This document shows positions 17,846 to 27,078 of a stretch of DNA of 64,000 nt, in pieces (within the stretch, counting starts at the first letter, position 1; every line of letters starts with the position of its first letter). The notes beneath the pieces are model-generated. The model was not told the DNA's origin. It saw nothing but the letters and a program-made list of their open reading frames with translations, and did not search any database. Source of the stretch: Ruminococcus sp. zg-924 (GTDB lineage: Bacteria > Bacillota > Clostridia > Oscillospirales > Acutalibacteraceae); contig NZ_WNJZ01000006.1 of assembly GCF_024433635.1 (NCBI RefSeq), positions 44,303 through 108,302 on the forward strand, read 5' to 3'. The position numbers were made by a program, and so were the translations under genes.

Positions 17846-18113
17846 TAAAAACGTCCCCTAAGCGATAAGCGCAAAAGGGACGAATAAAATCCGTGGTACC
17901 ACCCTAATTCAAGCATAAATGCTCCTCAAAGGCTTCCAACAAAGCCCCGACCGATAACGCAGTCCTGCGTTCTGCCCTGTTATCGGGCAGACAACTCCGG
18001 AATGAGCTATACATACGAACACAAACGCTGCCTTACACCACCCGACAGCTCTCTTTGCCTTGCCGCCCGTATCTTGTTTCCTTCATAGTCTTTAAGTGAT
18101 AATTTTAATTGTT
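17846..18113 (-). promoter_or_regulatory. T-box riboswitch, leucine (specifier CUC), controlling leuA
   Basis: On the minus strand the leader carries the stem I elements AGAGAGCTG and GGTGTAAGG and a specifier region with CTC (complement of 18004-18006). It also has the antiterminator T-box core AGGGTGGTACCACGG (complement of 17891-17905), then a terminator stem CGTCCC/GGGGACG followed by TTTTT. Binding of uncharged tRNA-Leu would favour antitermination and leuA expression. The specifier position was read by comparison with the other two T-boxes here. Confidence 0.93.
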
Positions 18114-18119
18114 ACTCCT

Positions 18120-18148
18120 ATTATATGGATAAATTAAGCGCTTGTCAA
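18120..18148 (-). promoter_or_regulatory. Promoter of the leuA T-box transcript
   Basis: On the minus strand, consensus TTGACA (18148-18143), a 17-base spacer and consensus TATAAT (18125-18120). Confidence 0.85.
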
Positions 18149-18156
18149 CAACTTTT

Positions 18157-18202
18157 GATAAAATTTGTTTTGGGGCTTTTAGATAAAATTTGTTTTGGTG
18201 CT
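18157..18202. repeat. Two 21-base direct repeats between pyk and leuA
   Basis: Copies at 18157-18177 and 18182-18202 differ at a single base. The second copy leads into a perfect 10-bp hairpin (18189-18198 with 18206-18215). They lie between the pyk terminator and the leuA promoter. Confidence 0.8.
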
Positions 18203-18212
18203 GTGCCAAAAC

Positions 18213-18242
18213 AAAAGCTGCCTCCCGACAGAGACAGCTTTT
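18213..18242 (-). terminator. Terminator of pyruvate kinase
   Basis: On the minus strand a 12-bp stem (one U-G pair), AAAAGCTGTCTC with GAGGCAGCTTTT, lies just after the pyk stop codon and is followed by GTTTTGG. Confidence 0.75.
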
Positions 18243-18258
18243 AAAGCGTTGTTATTAA

Positions 18259-20019
18259 TTAATCTTTAAGCTTTGCGGCGTTTGCGCTGAATACAATTCC
18301 TCTTGAGCCGTCAAGCTTTACGGTTGTGCCTGTTCTAAGCAGCTTTACAGCGTTCTGTGCGCCGACAATAACCGGCTTGTCGAGAGCTGAGGCAACTATG
18401 GCGGCGTGAGAGTTAAGTCCGTCTTGCTCGGTGATGATTCCGCCTGCCTTTTTAAGCTGCGGCAGCATATTGTTTGTTGTTTTTGCTGCAACGATAATAT
18501 CGCCGTTTTTAAACTTGTCGCTTACCTCGCCCTCGCTTTCGCAGACGCAGATTCGTCCGATAATGCTTTGGTGAGTAACTGCTGTACCCGATACAAGCAC
18601 ATTTCCGACAAGGTGAACCTTGAGCATATTTGTTGTACCCGAAACACCAAGGGGAATACCGGCGGTGATTACGGCGAGGTCGCCGTTTTTAACAAGACCG
18701 TGCTTTTCGGCTACGTCAACAACGTGCTCAAACAGCTCGTCTGTGTTTGTCTTTTCTTCAACTAAAATTGGAATAACACCCCAAGAAAGGTTCATCTGGC
18801 GCAAAACCTTTTCGCTTGTTGTGCCGCTGATAATCGGGCAAGCAGGACGATATTTTGAAATCATTCTCGCTGTCTGACCTGTTTTAGATACCGTGATTAT
18901 CGCAACTGCGCCCAAATCGTGCGCTGTTGTGCAGGTTGCGTGTGATATAGCCGAGGTAACGTCCGGCTGTTCTGTGAGATGACGTTTTCTGAAGCGTCCG
19001 ATATAGTCAATGTCGTTTTCTGTGCGCTCGGCGATTTTAGCCATTGTTTTAAGAGCCTGAACAGGGTATTTGCCGGCGGCTGTTTCACCGCTGAGCATAA
19101 TTGCGCTTGTGCCGTCATATATAGCGTTGGCAACGTCTGTTGCTTCAGCTCTTGTCGGGCGTGGGTTTATCATCATTGAGTCGAGCATTTGTGTTGCTGT
19201 GATAACCTGCTTGCCTGCATTGTAAGCCTTGGTGATAAGCTTTTTCTGAAGAATCGGAATGTCCTCCATCGGAATTTCAACACCCAAATCTCCTCTTGCA
19301 ACCATTATGCCGTCGGAAACTCTGATAATATCGTCTATATTGTCAACACCTTCAGCATTTTCAATCTTTGCAATAATTCTGATGTTGTTGCAGTTGTTTT
19401 TGTCAAGCTCTGATCTGAGCTTTAAAATATCGTCGCTTGAGCGGGTGAAGCTGGCGGCGATGAAGTCGAGGTCCTGCTCAACAGCAAAGGCTATATCCTT
19501 TTTGTCCTGCTCACTGATAAACGGGAGAGAAAGGCGTGTTCCGGGAACATTAATGCCCTTGTGTGACGCTATCTTTCCGCCGTTTAAAACCTCGCAGACT
19601 ATGTCCTTTTTTGTGATTGAGGTTACGAGCATTTCAATAAGACCGTCGTCAACAAGAATTTTGTCACCCCGTCTTACGTCCTTCGGCAAATCAGAGAAGG
19701 TGATTGAGCAGTGCTCCTTGTCGCCCTCAATGTCATCTGTTGTAAAGGTGAAGGTCTGACCTGTTTCAAGTATTTCACTGCCGTTTTTAAAATTCTTTGT
19801 TCTTATTTCCGGCCCCTTTGTGTCGAGGAGCAGGGCAACCGGAATGTCAAGCTCAGCTCTGAGTTTCTTAACAACGTCGGCTCTCTTTCTGTGGTCCTCG
19901 TGAGTGCCGTGCGACATATTCATTCTTGCAACAGACATACCGTTGAGGATAAGCTCACGCATTACGTTTTCGTCATCTGTTGCAGGACCGAGTGTGCATA
20001 TAATTTTAGTCTTTCTCAT
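18259..20019 (-). CDS. pyk: Pyruvate kinase with C-terminal PEP-utilizer-like domain
   Basis: This 586-residue enzyme converts phosphoenolpyruvate and ADP to pyruvate and ATP. The N-terminal KIICTLGPATDDENVMRELI, the LLDTKGPEIRT strand, the KIENAEGVDNIDDII segment and MVARGDLGVEIP mark the barrel. The allosteric domain spans about 355-470. The last roughly 110 residues, with GGIITEQDGLNSHAAIVAS, form the extra PEP-utilizing mobile domain seen in Bacillus and Clostridia pyruvate kinases. The ATG at 20019 follows a GAGGGA site. It is probably monocistronic, and supplies pyruvate used by the branched-chain genes in this window. Confidence 0.96.
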   Translation of the reverse strand: MRKTKIICTLGPATDDENVMRELILNGMSVARMNMSHGTHEDHRKRADVVKKLRAELDIPVALLLDTKGPEIRTKNFKNGSEILETGQTFTFTTDDIEGDKEHCSITFSDLPKDVRRGDKILVDDGLIEMLVTSITKKDIVCEVLNGGKIASHKGINVPGTRLSLPFISEQDKKDIAFAVEQDLDFIAASFTRSSDDILKLRSELDKNNCNNIRIIAKIENAEGVDNIDDIIRVSDGIMVARGDLGVEIPMEDIPILQKKLITKAYNAGKQVITATQMLDSMMINPRPTRAEATDVANAIYDGTSAIMLSGETAAGKYPVQALKTMAKIAERTENDIDYIGRFRKRHLTEQPDVTSAISHATCTTAHDLGAVAIITVSKTGQTARMISKYRPACPIISGTTSEKVLRQMNLSWGVIPILVEEKTNTDELFEHVVDVAEKHGLVKNGDLAVITAGIPLGVSGTTNMLKVHLVGNVLVSGTAVTHQSIIGRICVCESEGEVSDKFKNGDIIVAAKTTNNMLPQLKKAGGIITEQDGLNSHAAIVASALDKPVIVGAQNAVKLLRTGTTVKLDGSRGIVFSANAAKLKD

Positions 20020-20176
20020 TTTGCATCCCTCTTTTACTGAAGTATATATTAATAGGTTTACAGTTTAATTATATCTCAAAATTGCGCTTTAAACAAGGAA
20101 TAATTGTAAAACTTATGAAAAAATAAAGTTTTGCAATCGTTATTTTAACAAATTTAGCTCAAAGCAAAAAAAGTTC

Positions 20177-20205
20177 TTGATTTTTTATCCGTTATGTGAT
20201 AAAAT
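20177..20205 (+). promoter_or_regulatory. Promoter of rpmE
   Basis: TTGATT at 20177-20182, a 17-base spacer and TAAAAT at 20200-20205. Confidence 0.5.
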
Positions 20206-20245
20206 CCAAATGTTATCACGGTTTCAGCGAAAGAGGTGAAAAGAA

Positions 20246-20449
20246 ATGAAAAAGGACATTCATCCGAATTACGAACAAACAACAATCACTTGTGCTTGCG
20301 GCAACGTAATTGAAACAGGCTCGACAAAGAAGAATATCCGTGTTGAAATTTGCTCAAAGTGCCACCCGTTCTTTACCGGCAAACAAAAGCTCGTTGATAC
20401 CGGCGGACGTGTTGACAGATTTAAGAAGCGTTACGGTATGGGAAAATAA
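20246..20449 (+). CDS. rpmE: Ribosomal protein bL31 (zinc-binding form)
   Basis: This 67-residue protein of the large subunit starts [19 protein letters not shown]. It keeps the zinc cysteines (CAC and CSKCHPF), so it is the Zn-dependent C+ type rather than the zinc-free paralogue made under zinc limitation. It ends with VDRFKKRYG, as usual. The ATG follows AAAGAGGTG. A terminator directly follows, so the gene is probably transcribed alone. Confidence 0.97.
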   Translation: MKKDIHPNYEQTTITCACGNVIETGSTKKNIRVEICSKCHPFFTGKQKLVDTGGRVDRFKKRYGMGK

Positions 20450-20462
20450 TATGGATTATCGG

Positions 20463-20494
20463 CAGGTGGCACAGCGGTGTCACCTGTTTTTTTT
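20463..20494 (+). terminator. Terminator of rpmE
   Basis: A 9-bp stem (20463-20471 with 20478-20486, one G-T pair) is followed by a run of T's. Confidence 0.85.
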
Positions 20495-20523
20495 ACCATA
20501 TTTTATAAAATCGGAGAGATATT

Positions 20524-21150
20524 ATGACGGATTACAAAACGGTAAGCAAATCAGGCGTTGACGAGTTTGTGGAAAAGCGCTCACGTTTTATCGGGTATTG
20601 CGAGCCTGTTACAACACAGGCGCAGGCTCTTGAATTTATAGAAAAAATAAAATCAAAGCATTGGGATGCAAAACACAATGTTTATGCTTATATCCTGCGT
20701 GAGGGAGGCATAAAACGGTACAGCGACGACGGAGAACCGCAGGGTACGGCAGGAGTGCCTGTTTTGGAGGTTATGCAGAAAATGGGCATAACCGACGCTG
20801 TTGTTGTTGTAACAAGATACTTCGGCGGTATACTGCTTGGAGCCGGCGGCTTGGTGAGAGCGTATTCTCACGGTGCTAAAATAGCCGTTGAGTCAGCCTG
20901 CCCTGCTATAATGCAGCTTTGTGACAATTGCACGCTTAAGTGCAGCTATAATCAGTACGGCAGGGTGTCGTCTGTTGTGCTAAGCGGCGGCGGAGTTGTT
21001 TTGGACAGCGCTTTTACAGATCAGGTTGAGATGAAATTTCGGGTGAAAAAAGGCTGCCTTGACAAAATCAACAAGGAGCTTGCAGCGGCAAGCAGCGGCG
21101 AGGTTGAGGCTGCTTCAATTGACGAAAGCTATTATTTGCAGGAAATTTAA
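20524..21150 (+). CDS. YigZ/IMPACT family protein
   Basis: This 208-residue cytoplasmic protein has an N-terminal IMPACT (UPF0029) domain: KSRFIGY-like start at EKRSRFIGYCEPV, KHWDAKHNVYAYIL, DDGEPQGTAGVPVLEVM and the TRYFGGILLGAGGLVRAY signature. The C-terminal DUF1949-like domain covers about residues 140-205. Eukaryotic IMPACT inhibits Gcn2; the bacterial protein's role is not established. The ATG follows CGGAGAG. It lies between rpmE and dgt on the same strand, and its link to either is unclear. Confidence 0.92.
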   Translation: MTDYKTVSKSGVDEFVEKRSRFIGYCEPVTTQAQALEFIEKIKSKHWDAKHNVYAYILREGGIKRYSDDGEPQGTAGVPVLEVMQKMGITDAVVVVTRYFGGILLGAGGLVRAYSHGAKIAVESACPAIMQLCDNCTLKCSYNQYGRVSSVVLSGGGVVLDSAFTDQVEMKFRVKKGCLDKINKELAAASSGEVEAASIDESYYLQEI

Positions 21151-21250
21151 GAAAAAATAAAATAATTAAAGGATTTTTTGAATTTTTGCAGTAAATTATA
21201 TTGACAGGTTTTATTATGAAGTGCCGAACTGCCGAAAGGGAGTGGTGTTT

Positions 21251-22252
21251 TTGACGATTAACGAAAAGATTTGCTATTGGGAGGAACAGCGTTTTTCACC
21301 CTTAGCCTGTCTTGCAAAAAACACGAAGGGCAGGCTCGTTTATGAAGAGCCGTCTGCTATGCGAACAGAGTTTCAGCGTGACCGTGACAGAATAATTCAC
21401 TGCAAGTCATTCAGGCGACTAAAGCACAAAACACAGGTGTTTCTCTCGCCTGAGGGCGACCATTACAGAACAAGACTCACGCACACGCTTGAGGTGTCGC
21501 AGATTGCCCGAACCATAGCAAGGGCGCTCGATTTAAACGAGGACCTGACCGAGGCTATCGCATTGGGGCACGATTTGGGGCACACTCCGTTTGGGCACGC
21601 AGGTGAGCGTGCGCTTAACGATTTGTACCCGGACGGTTTTCGCCATTTTGAGCAGAGCGTGAGAGTTGTTGACCTGCTCGAAAAGGAGGGCAGGGGTCTT
21701 AACCTTACATATGAGGTGCGAAACGGAATCTTGTGCCACACAAGAGGAAAAGACGCTGACACGCTTGAGGGTCGGGTTGTTAGAATTGCCGACAGAATAG
21801 CGTATATAAACCACGATATTGATGACGCCGTAAGAGCCGGAGCGATAAGCGTAAGCGATTTGCCGAGCGAGTATGTTGAGCGCTTTGGTGCAACAACAAG
21901 CGAGAGAATTAACTCGATGGTTGTAAATGTTGTTGAGAACAGCAAAAACGGCGAGATAAAAATGGAGGACGGCTTTTTTAAGAGCTTTAACTCTCTGCAT
22001 AAGTTTATGTTCGACTATGTTTATAAAAGCGAATACGCAAAGTCGGAGGAGAAGAAGGTGCCGCACCTTGTTGAGTGCCTTTATTCGTACTTTGTCGAGC
22101 ATCCGCAGCTGCTTGACAAGGAGCTTAGAAAAATTGCAGACAACGAAGGTGTTGAGAGAGCCGTATGTGATTATATAGCCGGAATGACAGACCATTACGC
22201 CGTTGCGGTCTATGAAAATTTATTTATTCCGAAGTTCTGGCAGAAGATGTAG
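21251..22252 (+). CDS. dgt: Deoxyguanosinetriphosphate triphosphohydrolase-like protein
   Basis: This 333-residue HD-domain enzyme probably hydrolyses dNTPs to nucleoside and triphosphate. Visible motifs are [20 protein letters not shown] near the N-terminus, H of [12 protein letters not shown], and the HD pair in [15 protein letters not shown], which binds the metal. Another conserved histidine/aspartate is in [14 protein letters not shown] chose the TTG at 21251 because AAGGGAG at 21236-21242 lies 8 bases upstream and family members begin at this point; the GTG at 21221 has no ribosome binding site. It sits directly upstream of dnaG, a common Clostridia order. Confidence 0.93.
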   Translation: MTINEKICYWEEQRFSPLACLAKNTKGRLVYEEPSAMRTEFQRDRDRIIHCKSFRRLKHKTQVFLSPEGDHYRTRLTHTLEVSQIARTIARALDLNEDLTEAIALGHDLGHTPFGHAGERALNDLYPDGFRHFEQSVRVVDLLEKEGRGLNLTYEVRNGILCHTRGKDADTLEGRVVRIADRIAYINHDIDDAVRAGAISVSDLPSEYVERFGATTSERINSMVVNVVENSKNGEIKMEDGFFKSFNSLHKFMFDYVYKSEYAKSEEKKVPHLVECLYSYFVEHPQLLDKELRKIADNEGVERAVCDYIAGMTDHYAVAVYENLFIPKFWQKM

Positions 22253-22285
22253 AAAACTGATTGATTGAAACAGGGGGTGGTTTTT

Positions 22286-24052
22286 TTGCCGTTGCCGGAC
22301 GAATTTTTGGATGAGCTTAAGGCGAGAAGCGATATTTCGGACATAGCTTCGTCCTATGTCAGCCTTAAAAGACGAGGGAGAAACCTTGTTGGTCTTTGCC
22401 CGTTCCACGGCGAGAAAACACCGTCTTTTAATATATACCCTGAAAACGGCTCGTTTTACTGCTTTGGATGTGGTGCAGGCGGAGATGTAATAACCTTTGT
22501 GCGCAGGATTGAAAACCTTGATTATATCGAAGCGGTTAAGTTTTTGGCGCAAAGGGCAGGAATGGAAATGCCAGAAAGCTCCTATGATAAAAGTATGAGC
22601 GATTTGCGCAGGCGTGTGTATGAAGCAAACAGGGAAGCCGGACGGTTTTATTATTCAATGCTTTATACTGCCGCAGGAAAGGCAGGGCTTGATTACCTGC
22701 GAGGCAGAGGTTTGAGCGAAAAGACGATAAAGCATTTCGGGCTTGGGTTCAGTCCCGATAACCGCTTTGCTCTTGTTGACTATCTGAGGGCTAAAGGCTT
22801 TAAACCTCAGGAGCTTGTGGCGGCAAACCTTGTTTATCAGAATAATAACGGGAATTTGTCAGACAGATTTTATAACCGGGTGATGTTTCCGATAATAGAT
22901 TTAAGGGGAAATGTGATTGCGTTTGGCGGCAGAATAATGACCGACCAGAAGCCGAAGTATCTGAACACCTCGGATACGCCGGTTTTTAAAAAGAGCAACA
23001 GTCTTTTTGCGCTCAACTTTGCGAAAAATGACGGAAAACGCAGTCTTATCCTCTGCGAGGGTTATATGGACGTTATTGCCCTGCACCAGGCAGGCTTTAC
23101 TACGGCGGTGGCAACTCTCGGCACTGCTCTGACTCAGGAGCAGGCTATGCTTATGAAGCGCTATGCCGACACGGTTTATATTTGCTACGATTCGGACGAG
23201 GCAGGTCAAAAGGCGGCTCAAAGGGCGATAGGTTTTTTGAGAAACGCAGGAATTGATATAAGGGTAATTGCCGTTCCGGGCGCTAAGGACCCTGATGAAT
23301 TTATAAGAGAGAACGGCGCAAAGGGACCCGAAAAGTTTATGCAGCTTTTGGAGAAAAGCGGAAACGATATTGAATACAGGATTTCAAAGATAAAGCAAAA
23401 ATATATTTTAACCGAGCAAAGTCAGGTTGTGGCGTACCTTACAGAGTGTGCAAAGCTGCTTGCAACGGTTGAAAGTCCGATTGAAGCTGATGTTTACGCA
23501 GGAAAAATAAGCGAGGAAACATCAGCCCGCAAGGAGGCGGTGCTCCAGCAGATAAACAGTTACCGTAAAAAAACAGGCAGAGAAAAAACAAAACGGCAGT
23601 TCAGGGAAATTCAGACGGGTATTTCAGGCAGGGACGACAGAATTAATTCGGAAAAAGCAGGAAATCTGCGTGCTGCAAGGGCAGAAGAAGCGTTGATTGC
23701 ATATATTATTAATAATCAGGATATGGCTATTAGGGCACATTCTCTTTTGCCGCCTGAAAAAATGGTTACATCGTTTAACAGGCGGGTGTATAAAATTATT
23801 ACTGAGCGGGCAATTCAGGGCAGAGGAATTATGCCGGCGGATATTTCAGGCGAGTTCACTGTTGATGAAAACGCTAAAATCGCAGGTATGCTTGCCTCTT
23901 TGGGCAGCGAGGTTAATTCGCCCGACGCCTGTGAGGACTGCATAAGGGTTATATTGTCGGAGGGAGAGAAGATAACGGCTGAAAAGGCAGCCGACGCCGA
24001 CATAAGCGATATTGAAAAATATCTTGAAAAGCTTAAACAGCAAAAGAAATAA
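22286..24052 (+). CDS. dnaG: DNA primase
   Basis: This 588-residue enzyme makes RNA primers at the replication fork. The N-terminal zinc finger is [11 protein letters not shown] with [15 protein letters not shown] (about 34-70). The catalytic TOPRIM domain includes [17 protein letters not shown] (about 255-271) and the acidic [17 protein letters not shown]. The C-terminal part binds the DnaB helicase. The start is TTG at 22286, preceded by AGGGGGTGG at 22272-22280; the earlier TTG at 22265 lies before this site. It is 33 bases downstream of dgt and 26 upstream of rpoD, which forms the classic macromolecular synthesis group. Confidence 0.96.
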   Translation: MPLPDEFLDELKARSDISDIASSYVSLKRRGRNLVGLCPFHGEKTPSFNIYPENGSFYCFGCGAGGDVITFVRRIENLDYIEAVKFLAQRAGMEMPESSYDKSMSDLRRRVYEANREAGRFYYSMLYTAAGKAGLDYLRGRGLSEKTIKHFGLGFSPDNRFALVDYLRAKGFKPQELVAANLVYQNNNGNLSDRFYNRVMFPIIDLRGNVIAFGGRIMTDQKPKYLNTSDTPVFKKSNSLFALNFAKNDGKRSLILCEGYMDVIALHQAGFTTAVATLGTALTQEQAMLMKRYADTVYICYDSDEAGQKAAQRAIGFLRNAGIDIRVIAVPGAKDPDEFIRENGAKGPEKFMQLLEKSGNDIEYRISKIKQKYILTEQSQVVAYLTECAKLLATVESPIEADVYAGKISEETSARKEAVLQQINSYRKKTGREKTKRQFREIQTGISGRDDRINSEKAGNLRAARAEEALIAYIINNQDMAIRAHSLLPPEKMVTSFNRRVYKIITERAIQGRGIMPADISGEFTVDENAKIAGMLASLGSEVNSPDACEDCIRVILSEGEKITAEKAADADISDIEKYLEKLKQQKK

Positions 24053-24078
24053 AAGGGACTTGTCAAAAGAAAGGAAAG

Positions 24079-25182
24079 ATGGAAATGGCGATGTTACAGA
24101 CAGCACCGGACAAGAAGACTATTGTCAAAGAGATTTTGGAGCTTGGTAAGTCAAAGGGCGAGATAAGCACAAAGGAAATTTTCGACGCAATGGGCGAGGT
24201 TGTTTTTGAACCTGATCAGATTGAAAAAATCTATGATAGCCTTGAGCAGATGAATGTTACCATTGTCGAGGATTTTGACGATGTGCCGATTGAGGACATC
24301 AAGGTTGATTCAAAAGATGACGAGGCGATTGAAGAGGTAAGCACGGACAACATCGCAATTGACGACCCTGTTAAGGTTTATCTTAAGGAGATAGGCAGGG
24401 TTCCGCTGCTTTCGCCTGATGAGGAAATTGAGCTTGCAATTAAAATCAAGGAGGGCGACAGTGCGGCTAAAAAGCGCTTGTCAGAGGCAAATCTGCGACT
24501 TGTTGTAAGTATAGCAAAGCGATATCTCGGAAGAGGTATGCAGTTTCTTGATTTGATACAGGAGGGTAACCTTGGCCTTATAAAGGCGGTTGAAAAGTTC
24601 GACTACACAAAGGGCTTTAAGTTCTCAACCTATGCAACGTGGTGGATAAGACAGGCTATAACAAGAGCTATTGCCGACCAGGCGAGAACTATCAGAATTC
24701 CGGTGCATATGGTTGAAACAATAAACAAGGTTAAAAAGGTTTCAAGCCAGCTTCTGCACACAAACGGCCATGAGCCGACAGCAGACGAGATAGCAGACGT
24801 TCTTGGTATGCCTGTTGATAAGGTAAGAGAGATTATGAGGGTTGCACAGGAGCCTGTGTCGCTTGAAACCCCGATAGGCGAGGAGGAGGACAGCCACTTG
24901 GGCGACTTTATTCCGGATGACGACGCTCCGGCTCCGGCTGACGCTGCATCACACACCTTGCTTAAGGAGCAGCTTTCAGAGGTGCTTGATACACTTACCC
25001 CAAGAGAGGAGAAAGTGCTCAGACTCAGATTTGGTCTTGAGGACGGACGTTCACGCACTCTTGAAGAGGTTGGCAAGGAGTTTGACGTTACAAGAGAGAG
25101 AATAAGACAGATTGAGGCTAAAGCACTGAGAAAGCTCAGACATCCGAGCCGCAGCAAGAAGCTTAAGGACTTTCTCGACTGA
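24079..25182 (+). CDS. rpoD: Primary RNA polymerase sigma factor
   Basis: This 367-residue SigA directs transcription of housekeeping promoters. Region 1.1 is short and acidic. Region 1.2/2 starts at [20 protein letters not shown]; the -10 recognition helix is in [20 protein letters not shown] (about 181-200). Region 3 follows at [11 protein letters not shown], and region 4.2 contains the -35 helix-turn-helix ending [19 protein letters not shown]. The ATG follows AAAGGAAAG. Many promoters in this window match its expected TTGACA/TATAAT consensus. Co-transcription with dnaG is likely. Confidence 0.98.
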   Translation: MEMAMLQTAPDKKTIVKEILELGKSKGEISTKEIFDAMGEVVFEPDQIEKIYDSLEQMNVTIVEDFDDVPIEDIKVDSKDDEAIEEVSTDNIAIDDPVKVYLKEIGRVPLLSPDEEIELAIKIKEGDSAAKKRLSEANLRLVVSIAKRYLGRGMQFLDLIQEGNLGLIKAVEKFDYTKGFKFSTYATWWIRQAITRAIADQARTIRIPVHMVETINKVKKVSSQLLHTNGHEPTADEIADVLGMPVDKVREIMRVAQEPVSLETPIGEEEDSHLGDFIPDDDAPAPADAASHTLLKEQLSEVLDTLTPREEKVLRLRFGLEDGRSRTLEEVGKEFDVTRERIRQIEAKALRKLRHPSRSKKLKDFLD

Positions 25183-25192
25183 GGAAATATAA

Positions 25193-25579
25193 ATGTTCAC
25201 TATTGATGAAACAAATGAGATGCTTGATGAAATAGTTGATACTCTGCCTGAGCCGCTGTTTCGGGAATTGAGTGGCGGCGTAATTATTCTGCCGCAGCTC
25301 AAAATTCACCCGAAGGCCGTTGACAACGACCTTTACATAATGGGTGAGTATTCACGCTCATCTATCGGCACGCTTATTAAGATATACTACGGCTCGTTTG
25401 CAAGGGTTTACGGAAATGTATCACGTGAGGTATATTATGAGCAGCTAAGGCGTGTGCTTGTGCATGAGCTGAGGCATCACAACGAAACTCTGGCAGGCTA
25501 CCGTGACCTGATTTTATACGATGAAAACCAGATTGCGGAGTACCTTAAGAGGAAAATTCGGGAGCATAAACAACAATAA
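25193..25579 (+). CDS. Zincin-like metallopeptidase family protein
   Basis: This 128-residue protein has the HExxH zinc motif in VLVHELRHHNETLAGY (about residues 90-105) and belongs to the small PF06262-like zincin family often found in actinobacteria and Firmicutes. No signal peptide is visible, so it is probably cytoplasmic. It begins 10 bases after rpoD with a GAGGAAAT site, so it is probably the last gene of the dnaG-rpoD unit. Its substrate is unknown and proteolytic activity is inferred only from the motif. Confidence 0.82.
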   Translation: MFTIDETNEMLDEIVDTLPEPLFRELSGGVIILPQLKIHPKAVDNDLYIMGEYSRSSIGTLIKIYYGSFARVYGNVSREVYYEQLRRVLVHELRHHNETLAGYRDLILYDENQIAEYLKRKIREHKQQ

Positions 25580-25613
25580 ACAACAAAAAACTGAAATAAA
25601 TGCAATAAAATTG

Positions 25614-25642
25614 TTGACATTCAATGATTTGTGTGCTAAGAT
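25614..25642 (+). promoter_or_regulatory. Promoter of the trpXYZ T-box transcript
   Basis: Consensus TTGACA at 25614-25619, a 17-base spacer and TAAGAT at 25637-25642 with an extended TGC. Confidence 0.85.
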
Positions 25643-25649
25643 TATCTAC

Positions 25650-25908
25650 AATAACAAAACCGTTGATAAGGAAGTAAAGCCTTCGGCGAGCGCACAGAGA
25701 GCCTTTGTTGGTGGGAATAAGGCGGCTATCGGGTTGGCAAATGGACCTTTGAGGGTGCGGCGGAAATGCCGCAACGTGTGCTTACGTTACAAAGCGGGAG
25801 CGTGTTGGCGTTCTGTGAGCGGACGATTTATCGTCAATCAAGGTGGTACCGCAGATAAGTTTATTCTGTCCTTGGATTACAATAGTAATCTGAGGACTTT
25901 TTGTTTTA
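25650..25908 (+). promoter_or_regulatory. T-box riboswitch, tryptophan (specifier UGG), controlling trpXYZ
   Basis: Stem I elements AGAGAGCC and GGTGGGAATAAGG are followed by the specifier TGG at 25742-25744 in the context AAATGGACC, matching the spacing of the isoleucine T-box here (AAATCACC). The T-box core AAGGTGGTACCGCAG is at 25840-25854. The terminator stem at 25868-25897 ends in TTTTTG. Uncharged tRNA-Trp should switch on the downstream importer. The open frame across this leader is not a gene. Confidence 0.92.
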
Positions 25909-26022
25909 GGAGAGATTTTTATGAAGCTATATACAAAACGATGGCGAGGCTGCATTTGTTTTCCGAGAAGAATTAAGAATTAATTTTAAATTATAAATAA
26001 AATTATGAAAGAGGTAATTCAA

Positions 26023-27045
26023 ATGAAAAAGGTATTATGTTTAGTTCTGGCACTTTTAACATGTCTTGTTGTTTTTGCAGGCTGCTCAGGCGGTTCAAGC
26101 TCAGCAGGTTCAAGCTCTGACACTTCATCAAACAATCAGAGCACAGGCGACAAGGTGAAAATCGGTATCATTAAAGTTGTTGAGCACACATCACTCAACA
26201 CAATAGAGGAGTCAATCATCAAGCAGCTTAATAAGCTTGGCTATGTTGACGGCGAGAACGCAGAAATCAAAGCTTTGTCGGCTCAGAATGACCCGTCAAA
26301 TGTTCCTGCCATGATGGACAGCTTTGTTGCAGACAACACAGACATTGTTATAGCAATTACAACTCCGGTTGCAAGCGTTGCTCTTAACTATGCCGACCAG
26401 GTTCCTGTTCTGTTTTCGGCTGTTTCAAACCCTGTTGAGGCAGGTCTTACAACAACGCTTGAAAAGCCTGACAAAAATGTAACAGGTACCTGCGACGCAG
26501 TACCGGTTGAGAAAATCTTTGATATGGCTTTGGAGCTTACACCGGACATTAAGACAGTAGGTCTTATCTACAATTCTGCTGAGGACAGCTCGGTTGCTAA
26601 TATTGAAAACGCAAAGAAATACTGCGACAAAATCGGTCTTAAGTATGTTGAGGCTAACGTAGAAAACAGCTCAGCTATTCAGCAGGCTGCCGAGTCGCTT
26701 GTAACAAAGTGTGACGCAGTGTTCTCACCGACAGACAACACAGTTGCAGAGGGCATGGCTGTATTGTCACAGGTTTGTGCAGACGCAAAAATTCCGTGCT
26801 ATGTAGGTGCAGACTCAATGGTAAAGGACGGCGGCTTTGCAACAATCGGCATTAAGTATGAGGATTTGGGAATTGAAACAGCAAATATGGCTAAGAAGGT
26901 GCTTGACGGCACAAAGATTTCAGATATTCCTGTGCTTGTATTTGACGACCTTTCAACATATGTAAATACAACAATAGCCGAGAAAATTGGCGTGGAGCTT
27001 CCGGAATCGCTCCTTAACAACGAAAAGACAGTAGTTTTTGAATGA
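26023..27045 (+). CDS. trpX: ABC transporter substrate-binding lipoprotein, TrpX type
   Basis: This 340-residue protein starts with a lipoprotein signal peptide ending VVFAGC and a Ser-rich linker. It then has the PF04392-type periplasmic-binding fold: KIGIIKVVEHTSLNTIEESI, ITTPVASVALN, LFSAVSNPVEAGLTT and FSPTDNTVAEGM. The ATG at 26023 follows AAAGAGG with 8-base spacing; the upstream in-frame ATG at 26005 overlaps the site. The Trp T-box in front and the permease and ATPase behind support tryptophan (or a precursor) as substrate; this is inference from regulation. Confidence 0.88.
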   Translation: MKKVLCLVLALLTCLVVFAGCSGGSSSAGSSSDTSSNNQSTGDKVKIGIIKVVEHTSLNTIEESIIKQLNKLGYVDGENAEIKALSAQNDPSNVPAMMDSFVADNTDIVIAITTPVASVALNYADQVPVLFSAVSNPVEAGLTTTLEKPDKNVTGTCDAVPVEKIFDMALELTPDIKTVGLIYNSAEDSSVANIENAKKYCDKIGLKYVEANVENSSAIQQAAESLVTKCDAVFSPTDNTVAEGMAVLSQVCADAKIPCYVGADSMVKDGGFATIGIKYEDLGIETANMAKKVLDGTKISDIPVLVFDDLSTYVNTTIAEKIGVELPESLLNNEKTVVFE

Positions 27046-27078
27046 TTCCGTCTGAATCAGAAAAGGATAGATTGATTT

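Noticed and set aside
25521..25976. Open frame of 151 codons upstream of trpX.
   Set aside because: It runs through the T-box leader and the end of the metallopeptidase gene and has no homology I recognise.
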